Below, one piece after another: positions 25,653 to 34,515 of a stretch of 64,000 nucleotides of DNA. Source of the stretch: Pseudomonas sp. MMS21 TM103 (GTDB lineage: Bacteria > Pseudomonadota > Gammaproteobacteria > Pseudomonadales > Pseudomonadaceae); assembly GCF_022132145.1 (NCBI RefSeq), contig NZ_JAJISP010000001.1:1-64000 (forward strand), written 5' to 3'. Made by a program: the position numbers and the translations under genes. Position 1 is the first letter of the stretch, and each line of letters begins with the position of its first letter. The notes under the pieces are model-generated. The model was not told the origin of the DNA. It saw nothing but the letters and a program-made list of their open reading frames with translations, and searched no databases.

Positions 25653-27266
25653 CTAAACCCTGCAACGTGAGTTGAACTCTTTGATCAAGTTCTGGATGCT
25701 TTCGAGAGGCACAAGAAACACTGCGATTCGGATTTGATCCATTTTTTTTGGCAGTTGGGCTTTCAATGAACTGTAGTGATCATTGATCTCGTGCTTCAGT
25801 CGATCAACATAGTCAGAGAGGTATCCAGAGGATAAAGCATCACTGTCGTAAGCCAGTAACACAGGGAAGCACAACACCTTCAGCATCTCTTCGGCAGGCG
25901 CATTTCGTTCCAATGCTCTATTAAAATCATCCGAATTGGAGCGAAGGTGATTCGGCTCGCGCAGTGAGATGATGATATCGCGCTCGTTGGTCATTGCGGC
26001 TTTGTTAATTGTGGAATCCAACGTGCTGCAAACTTGAGCCATAGTCTGGGCCATGGTTCCGACTGTAATCATCCTCGACAACCCCAGCCAAAGTTGATCA
26101 CCCTCACCCGAGCGCTGAACAATATGGGCGTTCCCAAATTCAGACAACCCTGTATTTGAGGCAAAAAACACTTTGCAGGCAATCGGCTCACTATTTTCTT
26201 TATTTCTCAGGATCACATGCAGAATCAGTTCAGCAATTAGCTTATCGCGCTCCATACCATTCTGAGTAAACGTAGCAATCGCCTTTGCCAAAATCGTCTG
26301 AGCATGGTGAACCTGAAAATTCACGATCTCGCTGGCTTGCAGACAAAACTCGGGAAGCCACTGAACCAAATGCTCAGCGAGTTCCCTATGCCTCCACTCA
26401 CCAAAATCATACTGGACATCGTACCCTGTTAGGCTGCGTAGCAACCCCTCCTCTGTTGCGGTATGGAACTCGACGAGAAAAGGAGGAGGCTTGGATTTAT
26501 AAGGCTTCGAGTATGCGACGTTTTTGCTATCAGCCGCCGCCAGGAGTGCATTGAGGCGATCCATGGCAGCGGCGCGCGTAATGACTTTTTGTGCAGGTTC
26601 GGAGATGACGTTTGCAGTTGCCGCATCATCTGCCCAGCCCAGAAACTCGGCATAGATTGCCTGCTGTTGTTTGTGTGTGGGCCAAGAACCTTGAAGATCA
26701 ATAATTTCTGCCAGTTTGCGTAAATTCACCGACTCCAGCGCGTCCACATCGCCACAGACTTGCCACACAAAACTATCTACCCAATAACAAAAATCCCGCC
26801 CCATAGGTGAACGTGTATTCTTGAGCGTCTTAGCAAGGACAGCCCCACGGCTGGTCGCAAGGTCAGGCAGAGTTCGCTTTTCAATTTCTAGTTTGAAGCA
26901 ACTCAAAGCTTTGGCGGTGTCGCGCTTGGTGACCATTCGGAACAGAGCTTTTCCAGGACGGCAGTCACACAGTAGTGACTTCTGAAGTAACGAAGTGTCA
27001 GCCCGGCCTTTGTCCAGAGCGGTTGCTTCACTCTGGTTCCACTTGCTGTCACCCTCAGTCGTTTTGACCTGAATATATTCGTTAACCGTCTCACCAGACT
27101 GGTGAGAGACCAGCACGATGTCGTCAGCAGTCTCACACTCGACCTGCTGATAACGGTTATCGCGGACCATCTTCAATATGAAGGAAACGGCAACGTGATC
27201 TTGATACTTGAAACCTTGCCTTGCCGCAGGCCCCCCTTTGTTTGATGGGGTATTGATACGCACCAT
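25653..27266 (-). CDS. DUF4297/Cap4-like dsDNA endonuclease, probable defence component
   Basis: A 537-aa protein. The N-terminal 200 residues fit the DUF4297 nuclease domain: GGPAARQGFKYQDHVAVSFI, then the PD-(D/E)XK-type residues Asp49 (ETADDIVL) and Gln66-x-Lys68 (EYIQVKT). The same domain cuts DNA in Cap4 of CBASS and in other anti-phage systems. The C-terminal 300 residues are not recognised and may sense or regulate; no SAVED domain is evident and no nucleotidyltransferase is nearby, so classic CBASS is unlikely. It is the first gene of the operon, upstream of the helicase. Confidence 0.8.
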   Translation of the reverse strand: MVRINTPSNKGGPAARQGFKYQDHVAVSFILKMVRDNRYQQVECETADDIVLVSHQSGETVNEYIQVKTTEGDSKWNQSEATALDKGRADTSLLQKSLLCDCRPGKALFRMVTKRDTAKALSCFKLEIEKRTLPDLATSRGAVLAKTLKNTRSPMGRDFCYWVDSFVWQVCGDVDALESVNLRKLAEIIDLQGSWPTHKQQQAIYAEFLGWADDAATANVISEPAQKVITRAAAMDRLNALLAAADSKNVAYSKPYKSKPPPFLVEFHTATEEGLLRSLTGYDVQYDFGEWRHRELAEHLVQWLPEFCLQASEIVNFQVHHAQTILAKAIATFTQNGMERDKLIAELILHVILRNKENSEPIACKVFFASNTGLSEFGNAHIVQRSGEGDQLWLGLSRMITVGTMAQTMAQVCSTLDSTINKAAMTNERDIIISLREPNHLRSNSDDFNRALERNAPAEEMLKVLCFPVLLAYDSDALSSGYLSDYVDRLKHEINDHYSSLKAQLPKKMDQIRIAVFLVPLESIQNLIKEFNSRCRV

Positions 27267-27585
27267 GACGTCCCTGTATTGCTTGAGTCGAGCCGATTAC
27301 GTCGGCCTGCTAAGCCCACTCAGGGGTAGCTGACGCACGTGTTGATGCGAAAGCTACCACTAATGGCAATTGGCCGACTATCCCTGTTCGCTATCTCATC
27401 ACAGTCGTGGAGCCCAAGATAAGGCCGAGGATGCTTACCAGAGCGGGGGGTAGTCCAATGTGTCGAGAGAGTGTCGAAATCACTGATTTGGGAAGGCCAC
27501 AACTGATCAGAACCAAGAAATCAGGAGCCGCCAAACAGCCAGCTTTGGACAACGTAGGTCATCGATTACCAAGGCTGCAACAGGA

Positions 27586-27609
27586 TTCGATTCCCTTCAC
27601 TCGCTCCAG
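27586..27609. repeat. Right attachment site of the island (attR)
   Basis: 24 bases matching the tRNA-Gly 3' end at 22874-22897 except for two substitutions. The surrounding region 27267-27585 shows no gene and probably contains the promoter of the nuclease-helicase operon. Confidence 0.8.
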
Positions 27610-27651
27610 TCCTCTATTTCCACATTCCCACGCATGCAGTTAAAAACCCTG

Positions 27652-27678
27652 AAAACCGGCCATTGAGCCGGTTTTCGT
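27652..27678. terminator. Bidirectional terminator-like hairpin right of the island
   Basis: AAAACCGGC (27652-27660) pairs with GCCGGTTTT (27667-27675) with a 6-nt loop. A-run and T-run on the two sides allow function in either direction. It may be the ancestral terminator of the tRNA-Gly gene. The remainder up to the MocR stop at 27828 holds no gene. Confidence 0.75.
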
Positions 27679-27827
27679 GCGTTTGAACGGCCTCTTTCAA
27701 TCCCTCTCGGTCATGTATGGCTATCGGTGTGATTGCACGGCTGTGTCCCAGCCAGGTGCCTGCCTCGCTGTTGCAGCGCAGGACACCGCGTTATTGCCGT
27801 TGAACGAAAACAGACTCTTGTCGCGGC

Positions 27828-29300
27828 TCAGAAGGACTCGATGATGCGTCCAAGCACGGCCATCGCCTGCTCGCTCTGGGCGTTCCAGGGGTGGCCGTAG
27901 TTCAAGCGCGCGCAGTTGCCGAAACGCCGGGTGGCCGAGAAGATCGGCCCGGGGGCCAGGCTGATGCCCTGGGCCAGGGCGAGCTGGAACAGTTGCAGTG
28001 TGTCGACCTGCTTGGGGAACTCGAACCAGAGAAAATAGCCGCCGCTGGGCCGGGTCACCCGCGTGCTGGCCGGAAAATGTCGGGCGGCGGAGGCGAGCAT
28101 CGAGGCCTGCTGGGTTTCCAGGGCATGGCGCAGCTTGCGCAGGTGACGGTCGTAGCCGCCGTGCTGCAGATAGTCGGCCAGCGCGGCCTGGGCCGGCACC
28201 GAGGGCGAGATGGTGGTCATCAGCTTGAGCCGGCTGATCTGCTCGGCATAGCGCCCGCCCGCCACCCAGCCGACCCGGTAGCCCGGGGCCAGGCACTTGG
28301 AGAACGAACCGCAGTGCATCACCAGGCCGTCGCGGTCGAAGCTCTTCACCGGTTTGGGCGGCTGCGTGCCGAAGTACAGCTCGGCGTAGACGTCGTCTTC
28401 GATCAGCGGCACCTGATGACGGTGCAGCAGTTCATAGAGGTCACGCTTCTTCGCCTCGTTCATGCTCGCACCGAGGGGGTTCTGCAGGCTGCTCATGAAC
28501 CAGCAGGCCTTGATCGGCAGCTGTTCCAGGCTGCGGGCCAGGCTGTCCAGGTCGATGCCTTCGCGCGGGTGCACGGGGATTTCCACCGCCTTGAGCTTGA
28601 GCCGTTCCAGCACCTGCAGGGTGGCGTAGAAGGCCGGCGATTCGATGGCCACCAGGTCGCCGGGCTGGGTCACGCATTGCAGGCACAGATTCAGCGCTTC
28701 CATGGCGCCGGTGGTGATCACCAGCTCCTCCAGCGGCAGCATCACGCCGCTGACCATGTAGCGCAGGGCGATCTGCCGGCGCAGGTTGGGATTGCCTTCG
28801 GTCATGTCGGCGATCACCGCGTGGGCCGGCATGTCGCGCACGCTGTGCGCCATGGAGCGGGCCAGGCGCTGCAGGGGGAACAGGTCGGGGCTGGGAAAGG
28901 CCGAGCCGAAGGCCACGGTGTTCGGGTCCTTCAGCGAGCCGAGCACCGAGAACACCAGTTCGCTGACATCCACCTCGGTGGTGTGCGCCTGGGTCACGCC
29001 GATGTCCGGCTCGGCCAGGCTGCGCTGCGCATGTTCGCGGACGAAGTAGCCGGAGCGCGCCCGGGCGACCAGCAGGCCGCGGCTTTCCAGCAGGTAGTAG
29101 GCCTGGAATACCGTGGATGGGCTGATCCCGTAGGTGCGGCTGGCGTGGCGCACCGAGGGCACTTTCTCCCCGGGAGCCAATACGCCGCTGCGCACCAGTT
29201 CGGCAATTTCGGCGGCGAACTTCTCGTAGCGCTTCATCGTGTCGAGGCCCAGACGCTCGGTAAATGGAACCTCATACTCTACGGGCTGACGACTGTTCAT
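27828..29300 (-). CDS. MocR/PdxR-type regulator (GntR HTH fused to aminotransferase fold)
   Basis: A 490-aa regulator with an N-terminal GntR winged helix (residues about 22-90, PSVRHASRTYGISPSTVFQAY) and a fold-type I aminotransferase domain with the PLP-Lys motif GSFSKCLAPGYRVGW. Such proteins sense PLP or amino-compound ligands. It starts 8 bp after ccoG on the same strand. In P. aeruginosa the equivalent position (PA4132, MpaR) lies with a CcoG-like protein, a nitrite/sulfite reductase and ccoN4 in a cluster active under low oxygen and cyanide. An internal ATG (MKRYEKFA) is a possible alternative start. Confidence 0.87.
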   Translation of the reverse strand: MNSRQPVEYEVPFTERLGLDTMKRYEKFAAEIAELVRSGVLAPGEKVPSVRHASRTYGISPSTVFQAYYLLESRGLLVARARSGYFVREHAQRSLAEPDIGVTQAHTTEVDVSELVFSVLGSLKDPNTVAFGSAFPSPDLFPLQRLARSMAHSVRDMPAHAVIADMTEGNPNLRRQIALRYMVSGVMLPLEELVITTGAMEALNLCLQCVTQPGDLVAIESPAFYATLQVLERLKLKAVEIPVHPREGIDLDSLARSLEQLPIKACWFMSSLQNPLGASMNEAKKRDLYELLHRHQVPLIEDDVYAELYFGTQPPKPVKSFDRDGLVMHCGSFSKCLAPGYRVGWVAGGRYAEQISRLKLMTTISPSVPAQAALADYLQHGGYDRHLRKLRHALETQQASMLASAARHFPASTRVTRPSGGYFLWFEFPKQVDTLQLFQLALAQGISLAPGPIFSATRRFGNCARLNYGHPWNAQSEQAMAVLGRIIESF

Positions 29301-29308
29301 GCGATTCC

Positions 29309-30724
29309 CTAGCGATTGAGCGGCGCGACAAACGCACTTTTGGCGGTGACCCGCTGCGTCGGCTCGGCGCTATCGGACACCGCGAAATACAGCGGCTGCG
29401 ACACGCTGGCGGCGTGCTCGGCGACCAGGACGACGCTGACCGGCACATCGACGATCTCGCCGGGGGCCAGGGCCAGCTGGCGTTGGCCCTGCAGCTCGAA
29501 GCCCTCGCTGTCGGCCAGGGAGATGCTGTAGTGGCGTGCCTGCTGGGTCTTGTTGATGACCTTGAGACGGTAGATGTTCTCGATCTGTCCCTGCTGGTTT
29601 TCCCGGAACAGGCCACGGTCCTTGGTCACGTCCAGCGACACCAGGGCGCGCTGGTCCAGGGCCCAGACGAAGGCGGCGATCATCACCAGCAGCATGGCCG
29701 CGTAGCCGACCAGGCGAGGCCGCAGCAGCTGGGTCTTGCCGCCGGCCAAGGCGCGCTCGGAGGTGTAGCGGATCAGGCCCGAGGCATAACCCATCTTGTC
29801 CATGACGGTGTCGCAGGCATCGATGCAGGCCCCGCAGCTGATGCAGTCCAGTTGCAGGCCATCGCGGATGTCGATACCGGTCGGGCACACCTGCACGCAG
29901 ATCGTGCAATCGATGCAGTCGCCGAGGCCTTCGAGCTGCGGCACGCTGTCCTTCTTGCGCGGCCCGCGACTCTCGCCGCGAGCCGCGTCGTAGGAAACGA
30001 TCAGGGTGTTGTCGTCGAACATCACGCTCTGGAAGCGCGAGTAGGGACACATGTGCAGGCACACCTGCTCGCGCAGCCAGCCGGCATTCAGGTAGGTGGC
30101 GGCGGTGAAGAACAACAGCCAGAAGGCCGTGGTGGCACCCAGGTTGAAGGTGAACAGGTCCGCCACCAGTTCGCGCACCGGGGTGAAGTAGCCGACGAAG
30201 GCCAGCGCCGTGACCAGGCTGGCTGCCAGCCACAGGCCGTGCTTGGCGCTCCGACGCAGCAGCTTGTCCACCGACCAGGGCGCGGCGTCGAGCTTGATGC
30301 GCTGGTTGCGCTCGCCCTCGGTCACCTTTTCCACCCACATGAAGACCCAGGTCCACACGCTTTGCGGACAGGTGTAGCCGCACCAGACCCGGCCGGCGAA
30401 CACGGTGATAAAGAACAGGCCGAAGGCGGCAATGATCAGCAGCGCCGAGAGCAGGACGAAATCCTGCGGCCAGAAGGTCGCGCCGAAGATATGGAACTGG
30501 CTGTTGCCCAGGTCCCAGAGCACGGCCTGGCGCCCGCCCCAGTCCAGCCAGGCGGTGCCGAAGAACAGCAGGAACAGCGCGCCGGCGCCATACAGGCGCA
30601 GCGAGCGGAACAGACCGGTGAAGCTGCGGGTATGGATAGGGCCGCCGGCTTTGGCCGGCGTCAACTGGATGGGGCGGCGTGGGTCGATCGTGTCGATGAC
30701 CGTGGCGGGGATACGTTCGCTCAT
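29309..30724 (-). CDS. ccoG: CcoG/RdxA-type iron-sulfur protein for cbb3 oxidase maturation
   Basis: A 471-aa inner-membrane ferredoxin-like protein with several helices, the motifs CGYTCPQSVWTW and CLHMCPYSRFQ, and two 4Fe-4S clusters bound by CIDCTICVQVCP and CISCGACIDACD. The C-terminal IG-like domain faces the periplasm. CcoG reduces or handles copper for assembly of cbb3 oxidase. The ATG at 30724 is chosen over one 24 bp upstream because GAGG lies eight bases before it and the length fits the family. No ccoNOPQ genes are in the window, so this may be an accessory copy, as in the PA4131 setting. Confidence 0.92.
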   Translation of the reverse strand: MSERIPATVIDTIDPRRPIQLTPAKAGGPIHTRSFTGLFRSLRLYGAGALFLLFFGTAWLDWGGRQAVLWDLGNSQFHIFGATFWPQDFVLLSALLIIAAFGLFFITVFAGRVWCGYTCPQSVWTWVFMWVEKVTEGERNQRIKLDAAPWSVDKLLRRSAKHGLWLAASLVTALAFVGYFTPVRELVADLFTFNLGATTAFWLLFFTAATYLNAGWLREQVCLHMCPYSRFQSVMFDDNTLIVSYDAARGESRGPRKKDSVPQLEGLGDCIDCTICVQVCPTGIDIRDGLQLDCISCGACIDACDTVMDKMGYASGLIRYTSERALAGGKTQLLRPRLVGYAAMLLVMIAAFVWALDQRALVSLDVTKDRGLFRENQQGQIENIYRLKVINKTQQARHYSISLADSEGFELQGQRQLALAPGEIVDVPVSVVLVAEHAASVSQPLYFAVSDSAEPTQRVTAKSAFVAPLNR

Positions 30725-31032
30725 GGGCTGAGCCTCGTCTGGCTGCAATCAGGTGCGACGCATCATCGGCCCAGGCATGTATCGATAACAGACTCAGATT
30801 TTCCAATAAAAAGCGGATCAGCTGGACAGGTTGTCGCAGCTGCAAACCCTTTTCTGTCAGCAGCAGATCAGCCTGCAGCCAATGCGGCGACAGATTTACG
30901 GCCTATCTGATCCGGTTTTTTCAGGTTTACCTGAGGCTGTTTTGTCGAGCGCCTGCCCGCCATAGTTGCAGGCACACGGTCAGCCCGCTGCAGGCAGCGT
31001 GCGGCCGGCGATCAGTTCTGACGAGGTGGCCC
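30725..31032. promoter_or_regulatory. Divergent promoter region, ccoG / sulfite-nitrite reductase
   Basis: About 300 bp between two divergent operons with no ORF. I looked for an ANR/FNR box (TTGAT-N4-ATCAA) because related clusters respond to oxygen, and found only partial half sites such as CTGATCCGG near 30907, so I do not call one. Confidence 0.4.
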
Positions 31033-32703
31033 ATGTACCAATACGACGACTACGACCGCGCCCTGGTGCGCGAGCGCGTGGCGCAGTTTCGCGACCAGAT
31101 CGCGCGGCGCATCAGCGGCGAGTTGAGCGAGGAAGAGTTTCTGCCGCTGCGCCTGCAGAACGGCCTGTATATGCAAAAGCATGCCTACATGCTGCGCGTG
31201 GCGATTCCCTACGGCACCCTGTCGGCGCGACAACTGCGCACCCTGGCGGGCATCGCCAAGGACTACGACCGCGATTACGGGCACTTCACCACCCGGCAGA
31301 ATATCCAGTTCAACTGGATCGAACTGGAACAGGTTGGCGACATCCTCGAACGGCTGGCCGAGGTCGAGATGCACGCCATCCAGACCTCCGGTAACTGCGT
31401 GCGCAACATCACCACCGAGGCCTTTGCCGGGGTCGCCGCGGACGAGCTGCTCGACCCCCGGCCGTTGGCGGAAATCCTCCGCCAGTGGTCGACGGTCAAC
31501 CCGGAATTTCTCTACCTGCCGCGCAAGTTCAAGATCGCCCTGTGCGCGGCGCAGGAAGACCGCGCGGCCGTGATGATGCACGACATCGGCCTGTACCTGT
31601 ACCGCGACGCGGCCGGCGAACTGCTGCTGCGGGTGATGGTCGGCGGCGGCCTGGGCCGCACCCCGATCCTCAGCCAGCAGATCCGCGAGGGCTTGCCGTG
31701 GCAGCACCTGCTGTCCTATGTCGAGGCGGTGTTGCGGGTCTACAACCGTCACGGCCGACGCGACAACAAGTACAAGGCGCGGATCAAGATACTGGTCAAG
31801 GCCCTGGGTATCGAAGCCTTCGCCAAGGAGGTCGAGGCCGAGTGGCAGCACATCAAGGACGGCCCGGCGGAGTTGACCGAAGCGGAGTATCAGCGGGTCG
31901 CGGCGGCCTTCGACGCCCCGGCCTACGCCAGCCTGAATGACGCCGATCTCGACTACGGCAGCGCCCTGGCGCGCGACGCCGCCTTTGCCCGCTGGGCGTC
32001 GCGCAACGTGCGACCGCACAAGGTGGCGGGCTATGCCTCGGTGGTGCTGTCGAGCAAACCCGGGCCCAGTTCGCCGCCCGGGGACGTGACCTCGACGCAG
32101 ATGCACGCGATCGCCGACCTGGCCGACGACTACGGCTTCAGCGAAATCCGCATCGCCCACGAACAGAACGTGGTGCTGCCGGATGTGCGCAAAGCCGATC
32201 TGCATGCCCTCTACCGGCGCGCCCTGAGCCATGGCCTGGGCACCGCCAATATCGGCCTGCTGACCGACATCATCGCCTGCCCCGGCGGCGACTACTGCTC
32301 CCTGGCCAACGCCAAGTCGATCCCGATTGCCCAGTCGATCCAGCAGCGCTTCGCCGACCTCGACGCCCTGCACGACCTGGGTGAGCTGAGCCTGAACATT
32401 TCCGGCTGCATGAATGCCTGCGGCCACCACCATATCGGCAATATCGGCATCCTCGGCGTGGATAAGAACGGCAGCGAGTGGTACCAGGTGACCATCGGCG
32501 GCTCCCAGGGCAAGGCCAGCGCCCTGGGCAAGGTGATTGGCCCCGCGTTCAGCGCGGCGCAAATCCCCGAGGTCATCGACGGCCTGGTCAAGACCTACCG
32601 CGACTACCGCGAGGCCGACGAGCGCTTCGTCGATACCGTGCAGCGCATCGGCCTCGAACCGTTCAAGCAGCAGGTGTATCGCCAGGCGCAGGTGCCGGCA
32701 TGA
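31033..32703 (+). CDS. Siroheme/4Fe-4S nitrite or sulfite reductase hemoprotein
   Basis: A 556-aa assimilatory-type reductase. The paired ferredoxin-like N-terminal half contains FTTRQNIQFNWI and TSGNCVRNIT; the C-terminal siroheme/cluster ligands are CPGGDYCSLANAKS and SGCMNACGHHHIGNIG. It reduces sulfite to sulfide or nitrite to ammonia. GAGG precedes the ATG. It overlaps the DUF934 gene by ATGA. A CysI role is possible, but the neighbourhood (divergent ccoG and MocR) resembles the PA4130 paralogue of P. aeruginosa, which is separate from the main cysI and is induced with cyanide-resistant respiration genes. Confidence 0.9.
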   Translation: MYQYDDYDRALVRERVAQFRDQIARRISGELSEEEFLPLRLQNGLYMQKHAYMLRVAIPYGTLSARQLRTLAGIAKDYDRDYGHFTTRQNIQFNWIELEQVGDILERLAEVEMHAIQTSGNCVRNITTEAFAGVAADELLDPRPLAEILRQWSTVNPEFLYLPRKFKIALCAAQEDRAAVMMHDIGLYLYRDAAGELLLRVMVGGGLGRTPILSQQIREGLPWQHLLSYVEAVLRVYNRHGRRDNKYKARIKILVKALGIEAFAKEVEAEWQHIKDGPAELTEAEYQRVAAAFDAPAYASLNDADLDYGSALARDAAFARWASRNVRPHKVAGYASVVLSSKPGPSSPPGDVTSTQMHAIADLADDYGFSEIRIAHEQNVVLPDVRKADLHALYRRALSHGLGTANIGLLTDIIACPGGDYCSLANAKSIPIAQSIQQRFADLDALHDLGELSLNISGCMNACGHHHIGNIGILGVDKNGSEWYQVTIGGSQGKASALGKVIGPAFSAAQIPEVIDGLVKTYRDYREADERFVDTVQRIGLEPFKQQVYRQAQVPA

Positions 32704-33227
32704 ACAACCTGATTCGTCTGTACGCTGGCCAGGCCCGACTGGTTGCGGATGATCCCTGGCAATGGGTGCGCGAGCCGACCCAGCCCCGGCCCATCGGCCC
32801 ATTGATCCTGCCGTTGGCGGCCTGGCTGGCGCGGCAGGATGAGGCCACGCTCAAGGGCGAGCGCTTTAGCCTGGACGGCATCTGCCTGAGCCCGGACGAC
32901 GAGGTCGAAAGCATTGCTGCTTATCTGCCGGTGCTGCCGCTGATCGCCATCGAATTCCCCAGTTTTCGCGATGGCCGTGGTTACAGCCAGGCCTACCTGC
33001 TGCGCACGCGGCTGGGCTGGACCGGCGAGCTACGCGCGCTCGGCGATGTGCTGCGCGACCAGCTCAGCCATATGCGCCAGTGCGGTTTCGATGCCTTTGC
33101 GGTGCGTGCGGACAGATCCGCCGAGGACGCGCTCAAGGGCCTGGCGGGGATGAGCGTGCTCTACGGCCGCTCGGCCATCGAGCCACGGCCGTTGTTCCGT
33201 CGCCGCAGTGCGGGTGAGGCCCCTTGA
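32700..33227 (+). CDS. DUF934 protein, partner of sulfite/nitrite reductase
   Basis: A 175-aa DUF934 protein (ending in the typical LRDQLSHMRQCGFDAFAVR region). The family is nearly always encoded right after a CysI-type reductase and is thought to help electron delivery or assembly; mechanism is not established. The start overlaps the reductase stop (ATGA), and its own stop overlaps the ATG of the lrgA-like gene (TGATG), so translation is coupled on both sides. Confidence 0.88.
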   Translation: MNNLIRLYAGQARLVADDPWQWVREPTQPRPIGPLILPLAAWLARQDEATLKGERFSLDGICLSPDDEVESIAAYLPVLPLIAIEFPSFRDGRGYSQAYLLRTRLGWTGELRALGDVLRDQLSHMRQCGFDAFAVRADRSAEDALKGLAGMSVLYGRSAIEPRPLFRRRSAGEAP

Positions 33228-33586
33228 TGCTTAAAGGGCTGACCTGGCTGCTGGCGCTGCAACTGGTGGGCAACCTGCTGAGCGCCTTGTGGCTGCCCAT
33301 GCTGCCGGGCGCCGTGATCGGCATGCTGCTGTTGTTCGGTTACTTGCTCATGCGCGGCAAGGTGGATGAGCCGCTGAACCAGGCGGCCAGTGGCCTGCTC
33401 AACTACCTGCCACTGCTGCTGGTGGTTCCGGCCGCCGGCATCATGCTGGCGGGCGATGCCCTGCGCGAAGACGGCCTGGCAATCGCTGCGGCCCTGGTGC
33501 TGTCGTTGCTGGTGACCATCCCCTTCTGCGGCTGGCTGATGCAGCACCTGACCCGGCGCATTGAGCGTAAGGCGGCGGAACCTTGA
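33227..33586 (+). CDS. LrgA/CidA-family holin-like membrane protein
   Basis: A 119-aa protein with four predicted helices, family motif LPGAVIGMLLLFGYL and a C-terminal basic tail. LrgA/CidA proteins act with LrgB/CidB, historically viewed as holin/antiholin and more recently as carriers for pyruvate or related overflow metabolites. The ATG at 33227 overlaps the DUF934 stop; an adjacent upstream TTG is less likely. Its stop overlaps the TTG start of the lrgB-like gene (TTGA). Confidence 0.9.
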   Translation: MLKGLTWLLALQLVGNLLSALWLPMLPGAVIGMLLLFGYLLMRGKVDEPLNQAASGLLNYLPLLLVVPAAGIMLAGDALREDGLAIAAALVLSLLVTIPFCGWLMQHLTRRIERKAAEP

Positions 33587-34302
33587 TCAATCTTCTGGAA
33601 CTGCAGACGGTATGCCGCGCCCTGGTCAGCCATCCGTTGTTTGCCTTGGGTTTGACCCTGGTGGCCTTCCAGTTGGCGCTCTGGCTGTATCGGCGCAGCG
33701 GCTGGTTGCTGCTGCAACCGGTAATGGTCGCCATGTTGCTGGTGGTGGCGGGGTTGTTCGCCAGCGGCCTGGATTACACCACCTATCGCCAGGGCGCCGC
33801 GCCCATCGCCTTGCTGCTCGGCCCTGCGACTGTGGCCTTGGCGGTGCCGCTGTACCACAACCTGAAACGCATTCGCCTGCTGGTATTGCCGATCCTGCTG
33901 ACGGTCCTGATCGGCGGGGCGCTAACGGTACTGCTGACCGTGCTGATCGCCCATGGTCTTGGTGCTCGAGTGCCGGTGCTGATGACCCTGTCGACCAAGT
34001 CGGTGACCATGCCCATCGCCATGCTGGTAACCGAACAGCTGGACGGCATCGTGCCCCTGGCCGCGGTATTTGTGATGCTCACGGGTGTCATAGGGACGGC
34101 TCTTGGTCCGCTGCTGTTGCGCTGGGCCGGGGTCGACCATCCGGCGGCCCGCGGGCTGAGCTATGGGATCAACGCTCACGCCATTGGCACGGCTCGGGCA
34201 TTGGAGGAAGGCGAGGAATCCGGTGCTTTTGCGGCGCTGGCGATGAGCCTGCTCGGTGTGCTCACGGCAGTCCTGCTGCCATTGGCCATGAGCTGGCTCT
34301 GA
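33583..34302 (+). CDS. LrgB/CidB-family membrane protein
   Basis: A 239-aa membrane protein with the conserved segment LMTLSTKSVTMPIAMLVTE and GINAHAIGTARALEE typical of LrgB. It partners the preceding LrgA-like protein. Initiation is at a TTG overlapping the lrgA stop, with no better ATG nearby, so translation probably depends on coupling. The downstream region 34303-34515 shows no gene. Confidence 0.9.
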   Translation: MINLLELQTVCRALVSHPLFALGLTLVAFQLALWLYRRSGWLLLQPVMVAMLLVVAGLFASGLDYTTYRQGAAPIALLLGPATVALAVPLYHNLKRIRLLVLPILLTVLIGGALTVLLTVLIAHGLGARVPVLMTLSTKSVTMPIAMLVTEQLDGIVPLAAVFVMLTGVIGTALGPLLLRWAGVDHPAARGLSYGINAHAIGTARALEEGEESGAFAALAMSLLGVLTAVLLPLAMSWL

Positions 34303-34515
34303 ATGCACCGTCCGGTCACGTGCGCGTAGTAGTCGCTCAGCGCTCTAAATCCGAATGGTCACAATGGCCACCTAATGCAAATAACCGCGCGGCAGGCTCG
34401 TTTGAGCGCAGGGCCCGGGTCGATTCGAGCGGCGCGCAGCCAAGCCGGCTCAACCATGCGCTGCTCGCCCCTGCCAGGACGGCCAGCACCCTCGGCCGGC
34501 CCGCTGGCATCCGCC

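Larger units (their letters stand above)
22874..27609. mobile_element. Genomic island in tRNA-Gly(CCC), decayed, carrying a nuclease-helicase pair
   Basis: The tRNA 3' end (22874-22897) is repeated at 27586-27609 with 22 of 24 bases the same (TTCGATTCCCTTC then A/G-C-T/C, then CGCTCCAG). The enclosed DNA is visibly lower in GC than its surroundings. Next to the tRNA is a remnant of a tyrosine recombinase pointing toward it, the usual layout for islands in tRNA genes. After the right copy comes another terminator hairpin (27652-27675), likely the original tRNA terminator before insertion. The integrase is truncated, so the island is probably immobile on its own. Confidence 0.8.

Noticed and set aside
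25653..27266. CBASS Cap4 effector
   Set aside because: No SAVED domain is recognisable and no CD-NTase gene is in the island, so CBASS is not supported.
27721..28296. 191-aa frame at the 3' end of the MocR gene
   Set aside because: It overlaps the regulator in another frame and shows no domain or ribosome site.
30880..30930. ANR/FNR box between ccoG and the reductase
   Set aside because: Only a partial half site (CTGATCC) is present, without the second half at the right distance.
29264..32802. Long antisense frames (548 and 596 aa) over ccoG and the reductase
   Set aside because: Codon-phase shadows of high-GC genes with clear iron-sulfur motifs on the other strand.
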